Origin: DATLGB01 sp964242305
GTDB taxonomy: Bacteria > Actinomycetota > Thermoleophilia > Solirubrobacterales > Solirubrobacteraceae
DNA: 64,000 nt
Direction of reading: 5' to 3'
NCBI GenBank assembly: GCA_964242305.1
Contig: CAXTBB010000011.1
Span: 32,570-96,569 of the forward strand
Translations under genes and position numbers: made by a program
The notes under the pieces: model-generated
Seen by the model: the letters and a program-made list of their open reading frames with translations, nothing else
Database searches by the model: none
What the model was told of the DNA's origin: nothing
Shown here: positions 40,649 to 49,574 of the stretch, piece after piece
How the letters are laid out: each line of letters opens with the position of its first letter
Position numbering within the stretch: position 1 is the stretch's first letter

Positions 40649-41769
40649 CGGAGGCGAGCGGCCAGGAGCCGCTCGTAGACGCCGGCGCAGCGCTCGGCGT
40701 ACTTGGCAACCGTGAAGTCGCCGGCGCGCGCACGCGCCGCGACGGCCATGGCGGCCCGGCGGTCCGGGTCACTCAGCACGGTCGCCAGCCCACGGGCCAG
40801 CGCTTCCGGATCGCGGCGCTCGACGAGGATCGAGCAACGCTCGTCGACCACGTCCGGGATGCCTCCGACGTTCGTCGCGACGACGGGGACGCCCGCCGCC
40901 AGCGCCTCCAGCAACGAAAGCGGCATGCCCTCGAAATCGGAGCTCATGACCATCACGTCGGCCGCCGCCCAGACCGCCGCGGTGTCCTCCCGGTAGCCGA
41001 GCAGGTGCACCGCGGCGCCCAATCCGCGCCGGACGATGCCGGCCTCCACGGCCGCCCGCTCCTCGCCGTCCCCGGCCACGATCAGCCGGGCGTCGGGCAG
41101 GTTGGCGCGTAGGCGGGCGAACGCGTCCAGCAGCACGTCGAGTCGCTTCTGGGGCCGCATCAGCATGACCGCCGCCGCGACGGCGGCGCCGGCAGGGATG
41201 CCGAGCTCGGTGCGGAGGTCGCCGGCGGCTGCGGCCGGGCGCGGCGACCAGGCGTTCGGGACGACCTCGATCTTCGCGCGGGGCACCCGCTCCAAGCGGT
41301 GCATGCGCTCGGCGTCGGCCGACGAGACGGCCAGGAAGGCGTCGGCGAGCCGGCCGATCACGAGGCCGTCGACCACCCGCCGCACGTACTGGCCCTCGTA
41401 GGACCACGTGTGCTCGTGGGCGACGACCGCGGGGACGCGGAACACGCGCCCGAAGATCGATCCCCAGACGTTCGAGCCGTACATGTGGGCGTGCAGCACG
41501 TCCGGGCGCAGCGCGCGCAGCAGGGCCGCGAACCGGCGGTGACCAGCGAGGTCGAACGTGGCCGTCCGCCCGAGGTGCACGTGACGGGCGCCGGAGGCGA
41601 GAAGCTCCTCGAGGGGTTCGCCCCCCGCAAGACGGCTGGTGCACAGCCACACGTCGAACCGGTCGCGCGGGAGGTTGACGGCGAGGGCGAGCGCGGCGCG
41701 CTCGGCCCCCGCGGAGGAGTCATCCAGGCGGTCGACGAGACCGAGCACGCGGATCCGGCCGGACGGCAT
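40645..41769 (-). CDS. Glycosyltransferase, GT4 type
   Basis: A 374-residue GT-B enzyme. The N-terminal domain has DRLDDSSAGAERAALALA, LRPDVLHAHMYGSN and AHEHTWSYEG; the C-terminal domain has MLMRPQKRLDVLLDAFARL, RLIVAGDGEERAAVE and VMSSDFEGMPLSLLEALAAGVPVVAT. The E-x7-E pattern is intact. It follows the truncated sugar-transferase gene by 18 bp on the same strand. Confidence 0.88.
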   Translation of the reverse strand: MPSGRIRVLGLVDRLDDSSAGAERAALALAVNLPRDRFDVWLCTSRLAGGEPLEELLASGARHVHLGRTATFDLAGHRRFAALLRALRPDVLHAHMYGSNVWGSIFGRVFRVPAVVAHEHTWSYEGQYVRRVVDGLVIGRLADAFLAVSSADAERMHRLERVPRAKIEVVPNAWSPRPAAAAGDLRTELGIPAGAAVAAAVMLMRPQKRLDVLLDAFARLRANLPDARLIVAGDGEERAAVEAGIVRRGLGAAVHLLGYREDTAAVWAAADVMVMSSDFEGMPLSLLEALAAGVPVVATNVGGIPDVVDERCSILVERRDPEALARGLATVLSDPDRRAAMAVAARARAGDFTVAKYAERCAGVYERLLAARLR

Positions 41770-41787
41770 CGCCCGGGCAGACTACGG

Positions 41788-42183
41788 CTAGATCAGCGAC
41801 GCGTTGCCGCTGAGGATGCTGATCAGGCGCGGGAGGCGGTGGGTGCGCGTGGCCAGCATGAAGCGGCCGATCGCGGTCTCCTGCGCGTGGTGCCGCGCGC
41901 CGACAACCGCGCGCAGGCGGCGGTGGTGGTCCGTGTGACCGCCGTCGATCGTGGTGCGGAAGCTGAGCACCTCGACGGGGCGCCCGCGGCGATCGCGGGT
42001 GCGCTCGCGGCGCAGCACCGGGCCGCTCGAGGTCTGGCGGACCAGCACGGCAAGGAGCACCATGAGCGGGAGCAGAAGCAGCAGCAGCCCAAGGGAGACG
42101 AGAACATCGAGGACCCTGCGGACGGAGAGCGTCCGCGCGGGTGAAGTCGACGAAGTGGCTGAGACGGTGCGGACGCTGCCCAT
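41788..42183 (-). pseudogene. Truncated initiating sugar transferase (WcaJ/Bac_transf family)
   Basis: A 131-residue remnant. It has the family membrane anchor and start of the catalytic domain (RRVLDVLVSLGLLLLLLPLM, TSSGPVLRRERTRDRRGRP, VLSFRT) and then IGRFMLATRTHRLPRLISIL, SGNASLI and a TAG stop. In intact enzymes this last motif continues into GPRPE and about 60 further catalytic residues, as in the full-length gene at 56766-57554. The DELPQLW core also appears as THRLPRL. It is probably inactive, though a retained membrane-anchor role cannot be excluded. Confidence 0.72.
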
Positions 42184-42273
42184 GTGGGTTCGATCGGGAC
42201 ACAAGAGCCAGCGCTTGAGGGGATCGCTGCGCAACTGGACGCCTGATGAGCCAGATGGCATGGTGTGCGCTCC

Positions 42274-42666
42274 ATGGCCCTGCGCGTCGGCATCGACACC
42301 GTTTCCGTGGACGCCGTCCGCGCGGCGCTCGACGCCCACGGGGAGCGATACCTGCGCCGGGTCTTCACCGAACGCGAGGTCGCGGAGTCCGCGGGCGAGC
42401 CGGAGCGGCTCGCCGCCCGCTTCGCCGCGAAGGAGGCGACGCTGAAGGCGCTTCGCGCGGGCGACGGCGGCGTGCCCTGGCCGGCGATGGAGGTCCGCCG
42501 CCATCCCGGCGGGCACACGGATCTGGCCCTGTCGGGCGTGGCGGCGGAGCGCGCCGCGGCGGCGGGCATCGTCGACCTCGCGGTCTCCCTCACCCACGAG
42601 GCCGGTCTAGCCTCTGCGGTCGTCGTCGCCCAGACGAAAGTTTCCGACGCAACGGCCGATACGTGA
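42274..42666 (+). CDS. AcpS-like 4'-phosphopantetheinyl transferase
   Basis: A 130-residue enzyme. It begins LRVGIDTVSVDAV (Mg-binding Asp), has FTEREVAES, the signature ARFAAKEATLKAL with the catalytic Glu and Lys, and the C-terminal VSLTHEAGLASAVVVAQ. It should attach phosphopantetheine to the carrier protein encoded 23 bp downstream. ATG 42274 is chosen; GTG 42265 is possible. Divergence from the family at VSLTH (usually SxSH) fits a dedicated rather than general AcpS. Confidence 0.85.
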   Translation: MALRVGIDTVSVDAVRAALDAHGERYLRRVFTEREVAESAGEPERLAARFAAKEATLKALRAGDGGVPWPAMEVRRHPGGHTDLALSGVAAERAAAAGIVDLAVSLTHEAGLASAVVVAQTKVSDATADT

Positions 42667-42689
42667 GCAGACCCCGAGAGGACCGACCC

Positions 42690-42941
42690 ATGACCGACCG
42701 CATTCGCACAATCCTTTCCGACCATGCCCGCCTGAGCGTGGACGCCGCCACCCTGGGCAACCACGACGATCTCTACCAGGCCGGGATGACGTCGCACGCC
42801 AGTGTCCAGGTGATGCTCGCGCTCGAAGACGAGTTCGACGTCGAGTTCCCCGACGCCATGCTCAAGCGCAGCGTCTTCGAGACCATCGCGAACATGGCCG
42901 AGGCCGTGGGCTCGCTGGTCGAAGCAGAGCAGGCGGCGTGA
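42690..42941 (+). CDS. Dedicated acyl (aminoacyl) carrier protein
   Basis: An 83-residue acidic four-helix carrier protein. The modification site lies in DLYQAGMTSHASVQVMLALE: Ser35 takes the place of the Ser of the usual DSL, which here reads TSH. DEFDVEFPDAML is the conserved helix 3 entry. GAGAGG 12 bp upstream may be its ribosome site. Carrier proteins with this non-DSL motif accompany amino acid:carrier-protein ligases. Its stop overlaps the start of the flavoprotein gene. Confidence 0.88.
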   Translation: MTDRIRTILSDHARLSVDAATLGNHDDLYQAGMTSHASVQVMLALEDEFDVEFPDAMLKRSVFETIANMAEAVGSLVEAEQAA

Positions 42942-44101
42942 CCGTCACCGAGGAGACCGTGGACGCCGACGCCGCTTTCCTGGCCGGCGTTCGCCAGATC
43001 GCCGATGACGTCGCCGCGCGGCACGCGCTGGACGTCGACGCGAACGCGCGCTTCCCGGTGGAGACGATCGACGCGCTGCGCGAACAGCGCGCGCTCTCCG
43101 CCTACCTCGAAGGCGTGTCCTTCGCCGCGCTGGCCCAGGCCTGCTTCGAGCTGGGCCGCCGGTGCGGCGCCAGCGCGATGGTCTTCGCCATGCACCAGAT
43201 CCAGGTCGTCTCGATCGCGCGCCACGGCGCGGGGCAGCCGTTCTTCGACGACCACCTGCGCCGCGTCGCCGACGAGCAGCGCCTGATCGCCTCCGTGACC
43301 TCCGAGATGGGGACCGGTGGGGACATGGGCAAGTCCGTCGCGGGCCTCGAGCCGGCTGGGGACGGGATGCTGCGCTTCGTCAAGCAGGCTCCGACCGTCT
43401 CCTACGGCGCCTACGCGGACGATCTGCTGGTCACCGTCCGCCGCACCGCCGAGTCCGAGCCCTCCGACCAGGTCGCCGTGCTCACCCGGACCGACCAGCA
43501 CCAGCTCGAGCCGCAGGGCACCTGGGACCCATTCGGGATGCGTGGCACCTGCTCTCCGGGCTTCGTCGTCGGCGCCACCGTCTCCCCCGACCAGGTCATC
43601 GCCGTCCCCTTCTCGACCATCGCACCGGAGTCGATGGTGCCCGTCTCGCACGTGCTGTGGTCGCATCTCTGGCTCGGCATCGCCACGGAGGCCTTCGACC
43701 GGGCCCGCGCCTTCGTCAAGGTCGCGGCCAAGCGCGCGCCCGGCGCGCCGCCGCCGAGCGCGGCGAAGCTCTCGCAGGTCATGAGCGAACTGGCGATGCT
43801 CCGTGCGGAGGTGTGCATGGGTCTCAACGACTACTGCTCCCACATGGATGACGACCGCGAGTGGCTGTCGACCATGAGCGCGATCCTGCGCTTCAACAAC
43901 CTCAAGATCGCGGCCTCGGACGCGGCGCCGCGGATCTGCCAGGGCGCCATGGGCGTGACCGGGATCGTGGGCTTCAAGAACGACACCCCGTTTGCGGTCG
44001 GCCGGCATCTGCGCGACTCGATGTCGGCCTGCCTGATGGTCGCTAACGAGCGCATCCACCAGACCAACGCCAGCCTGCTCCTCATCGCCAAAGAGGTCTG
44101 A
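42938..44101 (+). CDS. Acyl-CoA dehydrogenase-family flavoprotein of the aminoacyl-carrier cluster
   Basis: A 387-residue ACAD-fold protein. N-terminal helical domain to about residue 110; middle FAD/beta domain with LIASVTSEMGTGGDM (variant of the usual CxTEP) and PQGTWDPFGMRGTCSPG; C-terminal helical bundle with LNDYCSHMDDDREWL and ICQGAMGVTGIV. The common catalytic EGT near the C-terminus is replaced by the ANERIHQ region, so the base may be elsewhere or missing. By analogy with PltE-type enzymes acting on prolyl carriers, it may oxidise the carrier-bound amino acid (inference). Confidence 0.83.
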   Translation: MTVTEETVDADAAFLAGVRQIADDVAARHALDVDANARFPVETIDALREQRALSAYLEGVSFAALAQACFELGRRCGASAMVFAMHQIQVVSIARHGAGQPFFDDHLRRVADEQRLIASVTSEMGTGGDMGKSVAGLEPAGDGMLRFVKQAPTVSYGAYADDLLVTVRRTAESEPSDQVAVLTRTDQHQLEPQGTWDPFGMRGTCSPGFVVGATVSPDQVIAVPFSTIAPESMVPVSHVLWSHLWLGIATEAFDRARAFVKVAAKRAPGAPPPSAAKLSQVMSELAMLRAEVCMGLNDYCSHMDDDREWLSTMSAILRFNNLKIAASDAAPRICQGAMGVTGIVGFKNDTPFAVGRHLRDSMSACLMVANERIHQTNASLLLIAKEV

Positions 44102-45027
44102 TGGCCGAGGTGCGCGTTGGGACCCCCGAGGAGACGGCCTTCCTCGAGCAGCTGCTGGCGGCCGGGCTGCTGATCGACTCCGGCGTCCCCGGCGTGTACG
44201 GGCGTGGATCGGCGTTCGAGGAGGTCCGCGAGGCCGTCGACGAGCTGATCACGCGCACGGGTGGCGACGACGGCGCGGAGCGTCTGCGCTTCCCGCCCGT
44301 GCTCCCCAAGCGCAACCTCGAGTCGACGGGCTACCTGAAGTCGTTTCCGCACCTCGGCGCGTCGGTCTTCGGCTTCGAGGGCTCGGAGCGCGACGCGCTG
44401 GAGCTCGCCGAGACCGCGTCCGCGCACGGCGACTGGAGCGGCTTCCAGGCGCAGACAGAGCTCGTCCTGACCCCGGCGGCGTGCTACCCGGTCTACCCCG
44501 CCATCGCCCAGCGCGGTCCGCTGCCGGCGGGCGGCGTGACCATCGACGCGGGCGGGAGCTACGTGTTCCGCAACGAGCCGTCCGGCGATCCGGCACGGCT
44601 GCAGATGTTCCACCAGCGGGAGATGGTCCGCATCGGCGAGCCCGACGCGGTCATGGAGTGGCGCGAGCTGTGGCGCGACCGCGCGATCGGGCTGCTGCGC
44701 GCCATCGGCCTCGACGCCGACTTCGACGTCGCCTCCGATCCGTTCTTCGGCCGCTCGGGACGCATGCTGGCCGTCTCGCAGCGCGAGCAGGCGCTGAAGT
44801 TCGAGGTGCTCGTGCCCATCGCCTCCCCCGGGCCCACCGCGGTGGCCTCCTTCAACTACCACCAGGTGCACTTCGCCGAGGTCCACGGACTGGAGACGGC
44901 CGACGGCGCCGTCGCGCACACGGCCTGCCTGGGGTTCGGCCTCGAGCGAATCACGCTGGCCCTGCTGCACAAGCACGGACTCGACCCGTCGACGTGGGAC
45001 GAGGCGGTCCGCCGGGAGCTGTGGTGA
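44101..45027 (+). CDS. Amino acid--[acyl-carrier-protein] ligase (class II SerRS-like)
   Basis: A 308-residue stand-alone catalytic core of an atypical seryl-tRNA synthetase without a tRNA-binding arm. The archaeal-type zinc site is recognisable: Cys128 (AACYPVYP), Glu174 (HQREMVRIGE) and Cys276 (HTACLGFGLERI). Class II motif 2 is YVFRNEPSGDPARLQMFHQRE (cited in part) and motif 3 is GFGLERITLAL. Characterised relatives from Bradyrhizobium and Agrobacterium activate small amino acids such as glycine or alanine with ATP and load them on the phosphopantetheine of a neighbouring carrier. The start overlaps the dehydrogenase stop (TGATG). Confidence 0.9.
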   Translation: MAEVRVGTPEETAFLEQLLAAGLLIDSGVPGVYGRGSAFEEVREAVDELITRTGGDDGAERLRFPPVLPKRNLESTGYLKSFPHLGASVFGFEGSERDALELAETASAHGDWSGFQAQTELVLTPAACYPVYPAIAQRGPLPAGGVTIDAGGSYVFRNEPSGDPARLQMFHQREMVRIGEPDAVMEWRELWRDRAIGLLRAIGLDADFDVASDPFFGRSGRMLAVSQREQALKFEVLVPIASPGPTAVASFNYHQVHFAEVHGLETADGAVAHTACLGFGLERITLALLHKHGLDPSTWDEAVRRELW

Positions 45028-45944
45028 CCCAGTCGACCGCGACCTACGTCCCGCACCTGATCCACCAGCCCGGCCGCGACTACCCCGAGACCAACTGCTA
45101 CACGGACACGCTGGTCGAGCTGCTGCACTCGCGCGGTCAGGAGCCGCTGGCGATGCTCGGGCACCTCGTGCGGACGGACTTCGAGGGCGATCAGTTCACG
45201 TTCTTCAAACCGTCGCCGGGGGACCTCGAGCGGCTCTTCGGGGTCGACATCCACGAGATGCAGCCGGTGGGCGCCCTCCCCGACCAGATGAGCGAGCAGC
45301 TGGCCCGCGGTCGCAGCATGACGGCCGAGCTCGACGCGTTCTTCCTGCCTGACACGGCGGCCACGGACTACCGGCGCAATCACGTCAAGACGACGATCGC
45401 CGTCGACGCCATCGACCGTGAGGCCGAGTGGCTGCGCTACTTCCACAACCAGGGCCGCCACGAGCTCTCCGGTGAGGACTACCGCGGCGTCTTCCGCCTC
45501 GACGGGGCCCCGCCGGAGGTGCTCCCGCCCTACCTCGAGCTGGCCCGCTTCGACGGGCCGCCGGCCGCCGACCCGCAGGCCGTTGCCCGTGAGCTGCTCG
45601 CCCAGCATCTCGGCTACCGGCCCGCCGACAACCCGTTCGAGCGGTTCGGAGCCCGCCTGCAGGAGGATCTGCCGCGGCTGCTGGAGGGATCTTCGGAGGA
45701 CTTCCATGCCTACGCCTTCGCGACCGTGCGCATGGCCGGCGCGGCGTTCGAGCTCCTCCAAGCCCACTGCGAGTGGCTGCTCGGCGAGCGGCTCGGGTCG
45801 CTCGACCGCATCGTCGAGGGCGCCAAGATCCTCTCCTTCCGCCTCGCCCGTCGGCGCGCCTTCGACCCCGGTCCCGCCATCGGCGACATGGCGGCGGCCT
45901 GGGAGGAGGCCATGGGACACTTGGAGCGTGCGGTCTCGGATTGA
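45024..45944 (+). CDS. DUF1839 family protein
   Basis: A 306-residue soluble protein of unknown function. Conserved-looking elements are YPETNCYTDTLVELLHSRG near the N-terminus (an invariant-looking Cys in NCY), DQFTFFKPSPGDLERLFG and a helical C-terminus. DUF1839 genes are, to my knowledge, found beside aminoacyl-carrier ligase genes. The NCY cysteine and the position suggest a transferase that takes the aminoacyl group from the carrier, which is inference only. GTGA overlap with the ligase gene. Confidence 0.8.
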   Translation: MTQSTATYVPHLIHQPGRDYPETNCYTDTLVELLHSRGQEPLAMLGHLVRTDFEGDQFTFFKPSPGDLERLFGVDIHEMQPVGALPDQMSEQLARGRSMTAELDAFFLPDTAATDYRRNHVKTTIAVDAIDREAEWLRYFHNQGRHELSGEDYRGVFRLDGAPPEVLPPYLELARFDGPPAADPQAVARELLAQHLGYRPADNPFERFGARLQEDLPRLLEGSSEDFHAYAFATVRMAGAAFELLQAHCEWLLGERLGSLDRIVEGAKILSFRLARRRAFDPGPAIGDMAAAWEEAMGHLERAVSD

Positions 45945-48018
45945 GGGCTGGGCCCCGGCGGCGACGGGGCGCGGCGACGACGTTGAGCACCGGTGTGCGA
46001 CCACGGTCACGGCGCCTCGCTCCGGGGAGCTCGTCTTCGACGGGATCGCGACCCTCGCCACCGTCTTCGTCGACGGCGAAGCCGTGGCGGAGTCGGAATC
46101 GATGTGGGTGCCGGTGCGCGTGCCGGTCGGCGCGGGCCAGCACGCGGTCGAGGTGGTCTGCCATCCGCTGACGCCACGGCTGGCCGAGCGGCGACGGCCG
46201 CGCGCCCGCTGGCGTCAGAAGGTCGCCTACGACGGGAACCTGCGCTGGTTTCGCACGACGCTGCTCGGCCGTGCCCCGGGCTTCGCCCCCGGACCTCCTG
46301 TCGTCGGGCTGTGGCGCCCCACCTGGTTCGTCGCCGACGAACCCGTTCTGACGCTGCGCCCGCAACCGGACGGCCGGCTGCGCGCCCGGGCCGACCGGGA
46401 CGGGACGCTCTCCTGCGCCGGCGCCTCGGTGCGCCTGCGCGCCGGGGTGTGGGGGACGCTGACGGTGCCCGACGTGGAGCCGTGGTGGCCGCACAGTCAC
46501 GGAACGCCGCGGCTCTACGACGTCGACTTCGAGGGACTGCGGCGCCGGGTCGGCTTCCGGTCGCTGGACGCGCCGGAAGACGTCCTGCGCGAGGGGCTGT
46601 CACTGCGGGTCAACGGGCTGCCGGTGTTCGTGCGCGGCGCGCTGTGGACGCCGGTCCCGACGGGCGAGGAGCGCGCCACGCTCGAGCGCGCGCGCGACGC
46701 CGGACTCAACGCGATCCGGTTGCCGGGGACGGGCGTCTACGAGTCAGCCGGCTTCCACGACCTGTGCGACGAGCTCGGCCTGCTCGTGTGGCAGGACCTG
46801 ATGCTGGCCAACCTCGACTACCCCTTCGAGCAGCTGCCGATGGCCGCCGAGCTCGATGCGCTCATCGAGGTCGTCGGCGGGCGCCCATCGCTGGCCGTCG
46901 TGTGTGGCGGCTCGGAGATCGAGCAGCAGGTGGCCATGCTGGGCCTGGATCCACAGCTGGCCCGCCCTCCCTTCCTGGCCGAGGAGGCGCCGGCCCACCT
47001 CCGTGCCGCCGAGGTGGACGCGGTCTACGTGCCGTCCGCTCCGTGCGGCGCCGAGCGCCCGCTGCGTTCCGACGACGGCGTCGCGAACTACTTCGGCGTC
47101 GGGGGCTATCGCCGGCCGCTGGTCGACGCTCGGGCGGCGGGCGTGCGCTTCGCCTCCGAGTGCCTGGCGCTGGCCAACGTCGGGGCCGACGGCGTCACGG
47201 ACGGCTCGATGCGCGACGTCGACTCCCCCTGGGACTTCCTCGACGTGACCCGGCACTACCTGCGCGATCTCTACGGCGCCGAGGCACCCGAGGTGCTGCT
47301 GCCCTGGGTGTCGGGGGACGTCATGGCCGAGACGTTCGGCGAGTGGCGCCGGGCCGGCTCCCCGTGCGGCGGGGCGTTCGTGCTGTGGCTGCGCGACCTC
47401 GCCCCAGGCGCCGGCTGGGGCCTGCTCGACGACCGCGGGGAGCCCAAGACGGCGCTGCGCTCGCTCGCCCGGGTGCTGGCTCCCGTCGCGATCTGGACCA
47501 CCGACGAGGGCCTGGGCGGCATCGCCGTCCATGTCGCCAACGACCGTCCCGAGCCGCTGGTCGGGCAGGTCCGCGTCGCCCTCTACCGCGACGGGGAGCA
47601 CCTCGTGGAGGACGCCACGGCGCCGATCGCGGTTGCGGGACGCTCCGGCTGGACCGGTGACGTGGAGACGGTGCTGGGCCGCTGGGTCGACGCCGCCTAC
47701 ACGTACCGGTTCGGTCCTCCGGCGCACGACCTGGTCGTGGCCGCGCTGGAGACGCCGGACGGAACGGTGATTGCTTCCGCCGAGCGTGAGCCGGTCGGGC
47801 GGTCCGCCGGTGTCCACACCGCGGAGGAGCTCGGCGTCGAGATCACGCGGACCGAGGGCGCGGTCCACGTCCGCGCACGCCGCGCCCTGATCGGAGCGAG
47901 CCTGACGGGAGTCGGCGCCGCCTTCCTCGTCGAGCCGGGCCGCGACCGCGTCATCGCCTGCTTGCACGAGGCGCCAGTCATGACCGCGCGCAACCTGCGC
48001 GGGACGGTCCAGGCCTAG
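45928..48018 (+). CDS. Glycoside hydrolase family 2-like protein (beta-mannosidase type)
   Basis: A 696-residue protein with a GH2 layout: N-terminal jelly-roll-like region with SGELVFDGIATLATVFVDGE, immunoglobulin-like domains, then the TIM barrel starting VRGALWTPVPTGEERATLE. The likely acid/base is Glu330 (VCGGSEIEQQ, usually CGNNE) and the nucleophile Glu411 (FASECL). No signal peptide is seen, so it would act inside the cell. It overlaps the DUF1839 gene by 17 bp and completes the aminoacyl-carrier operon. It could remodel a glycan carrying the amino-acid-derived group, or be a binding protein. Confidence 0.83.
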   Translation: MRSRIEGWAPAATGRGDDVEHRCATTVTAPRSGELVFDGIATLATVFVDGEAVAESESMWVPVRVPVGAGQHAVEVVCHPLTPRLAERRRPRARWRQKVAYDGNLRWFRTTLLGRAPGFAPGPPVVGLWRPTWFVADEPVLTLRPQPDGRLRARADRDGTLSCAGASVRLRAGVWGTLTVPDVEPWWPHSHGTPRLYDVDFEGLRRRVGFRSLDAPEDVLREGLSLRVNGLPVFVRGALWTPVPTGEERATLERARDAGLNAIRLPGTGVYESAGFHDLCDELGLLVWQDLMLANLDYPFEQLPMAAELDALIEVVGGRPSLAVVCGGSEIEQQVAMLGLDPQLARPPFLAEEAPAHLRAAEVDAVYVPSAPCGAERPLRSDDGVANYFGVGGYRRPLVDARAAGVRFASECLALANVGADGVTDGSMRDVDSPWDFLDVTRHYLRDLYGAEAPEVLLPWVSGDVMAETFGEWRRAGSPCGGAFVLWLRDLAPGAGWGLLDDRGEPKTALRSLARVLAPVAIWTTDEGLGGIAVHVANDRPEPLVGQVRVALYRDGEHLVEDATAPIAVAGRSGWTGDVETVLGRWVDAAYTYRFGPPAHDLVVAALETPDGTVIASAEREPVGRSAGVHTAEELGVEITRTEGAVHVRARRALIGASLTGVGAAFLVEPGRDRVIACLHEAPVMTARNLRGTVQA

Positions 48019-49574
48019 TAGTAGCCCGAGCGGGCGTGGCCGCCGAGCACGACGAAGCCGGCCGGCGTGATGTTCTGCTGGGCGAGCATCTCGGCCAGCT
48101 CGCCGAGGTCCCGTGCGTTCGTGCGGCCGATGCGGACGACCACCAGGACGTCGTCGACGGCCTGGGCGAGGGCCAGCGTCTCCGCGACGTGGTTGAGCGG
48201 CGGCGCGTCGACGATCACCCAGTCCGCGAGCCGCTGAGCCTGCAGCAGGAGCGTGTCGGCGGACAGATGGGAGAGGACGTCGGCGGCCGGTGCCTCGTCG
48301 GGCGAGTTGAGCAGGACCCGCAGCTTGGCGTCCTCCCCCCCAACCGGCATCAGCGCGTCGACCAGATAGCGACGGCCGGTGATGACGCTGGCCAGGCCGA
48401 CGTCGGCGTGCATGTCCAGCGCACGGCCGATGGACGGGCGTCGCGAGTCCGCCTCGACGAGGATCACGCGCTTGCCGGCGGCGGCGATCGTCGACGCGAG
48501 GTTGATGGCGGCCGTCGTCTTGCCGTCGCCCGGCGACGGTCCGGTGACGAGCAGCACGCGGCCCGCCAGCGAGTCGCGGCGTGACGTGGTCAGCGCCGCC
48601 CGCAGGGCCTGGTACCCGTCCAGCGCCGCGAGCGAGAGCTCGCTGGGCAGCAAGGGCCGCGGGCGGCGACGGCGCTCGAGCGGGATGCGGGCCAGGATCG
48701 GGAGGCGGAATTGCGCACGCAGCTGCTCCTCCCGGCGCAGCCGCGGATCGAGCAGCTGCAGGGCGAAGGCGCCGATCAGCCCGAGAACGAGGCCGCCGAG
48801 GACGGCGGCGATGAGTGTCAGGCGGGGGCGCGGCGACGAGGCCGACGTGGGCAGTTCGGCGGCCGCCTCAAAGCTCACGGAGGGGTCGTCGCCGAGCCGC
48901 AGCGCCTGCAGGCTGCGCAGCTGCGCGGCCGCCGACGCAGGGTTGGATAGCTCGCCCTCCGTCGGGTTGGGCCCGACCTGCGGCTTGAGCTGGTTGATCT
49001 GCTGGTCGAGGGCGTCGTGCAGCCGTTGCGTGCGATAGGCGATGAACTGCTCTCCGAAGGCATCTGCCAGCGCCTTCGCCTGCTGTGGTGTGTCGCCCTT
49101 GGCGAGGATGGTGGCGATGTTGCTCGTCGCCAGCGGCGAGACGCTCACCCGGCCGCCGAGCTGGCTCACGGTCTCCGGGCTGTTCAGCTTCGCCTTGACG
49201 CGCCGGATCACCGGGGGCGAGGTCACCAGACGCGCGACCGTCTCGACGTCGCGCGTCGGGTCGCTGGACTGGGTGAGGATGCCCGGGACGTTGACCTGGA
49301 GGTTCGTCTGCGGCGTGATGAGAATGTCCGTGGACGCCTCGTAGACGTCGCTGGCCCGCGACAGGTACACCGCGGCCACGCCGACGCACGTGATCACCGC
49401 CGCCAGGATGATCCACCGGCCGACCCGGATCGCCTCGAGATAGCTCGCGAGCCCCTGCGTGTCGCCGCCGGGGACCATCCACGGCGTCTGAGGGGGCTCG
49501 GGCCGCGGGCGCGCGGGATCGGTCGAACGAGGCAGGGCCATTCGCTCGGGCATGCTATGCGGCTCGTCGGTCAC
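48015..49574 (-). CDS. Wzz/Wzc-like chain-length determinant with P-loop ATPase
   Basis: A 519-residue polysaccharide co-polymerase. Two membrane helices (WIILAAVITCVGVAAVYL and LTLIAAVLGGLVLGLIGAFA) flank an extracytoplasmic Wzz domain of about 200 residues. The cytosolic ATPase has Walker A GPSPGDGKTT, the A' motif VILVEADSRRP and Walker B DWVIVDAPP, as in bacterial tyrosine kinases. The C-terminus ends in only two tyrosines (GYY) and the A' motif has Glu for the usual first Asp, so kinase activity is uncertain. GTG 49574 overlaps the upstream stop. Confidence 0.87.
   Translation of the reverse strand: MTDEPHSMPERMALPRSTDPARPRPEPPQTPWMVPGGDTQGLASYLEAIRVGRWIILAAVITCVGVAAVYLSRASDVYEASTDILITPQTNLQVNVPGILTQSSDPTRDVETVARLVTSPPVIRRVKAKLNSPETVSQLGGRVSVSPLATSNIATILAKGDTPQQAKALADAFGEQFIAYRTQRLHDALDQQINQLKPQVGPNPTEGELSNPASAAAQLRSLQALRLGDDPSVSFEAAAELPTSASSPRPRLTLIAAVLGGLVLGLIGAFALQLLDPRLRREEQLRAQFRLPILARIPLERRRRPRPLLPSELSLAALDGYQALRAALTTSRRDSLAGRVLLVTGPSPGDGKTTAAINLASTIAAAGKRVILVEADSRRPSIGRALDMHADVGLASVITGRRYLVDALMPVGGEDAKLRVLLNSPDEAPAADVLSHLSADTLLLQAQRLADWVIVDAPPLNHVAETLALAQAVDDVLVVVRIGRTNARDLGELAEMLAQQNITPAGFVVLGGHARSGYY

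Noticed and set aside
44101..45027. Annotation as a true seryl-tRNA synthetase
   Set aside because: The tRNA-binding N-terminal domain is missing, the protein is too short, and a carrier protein and phosphopantetheinyl transferase are in the same operon.
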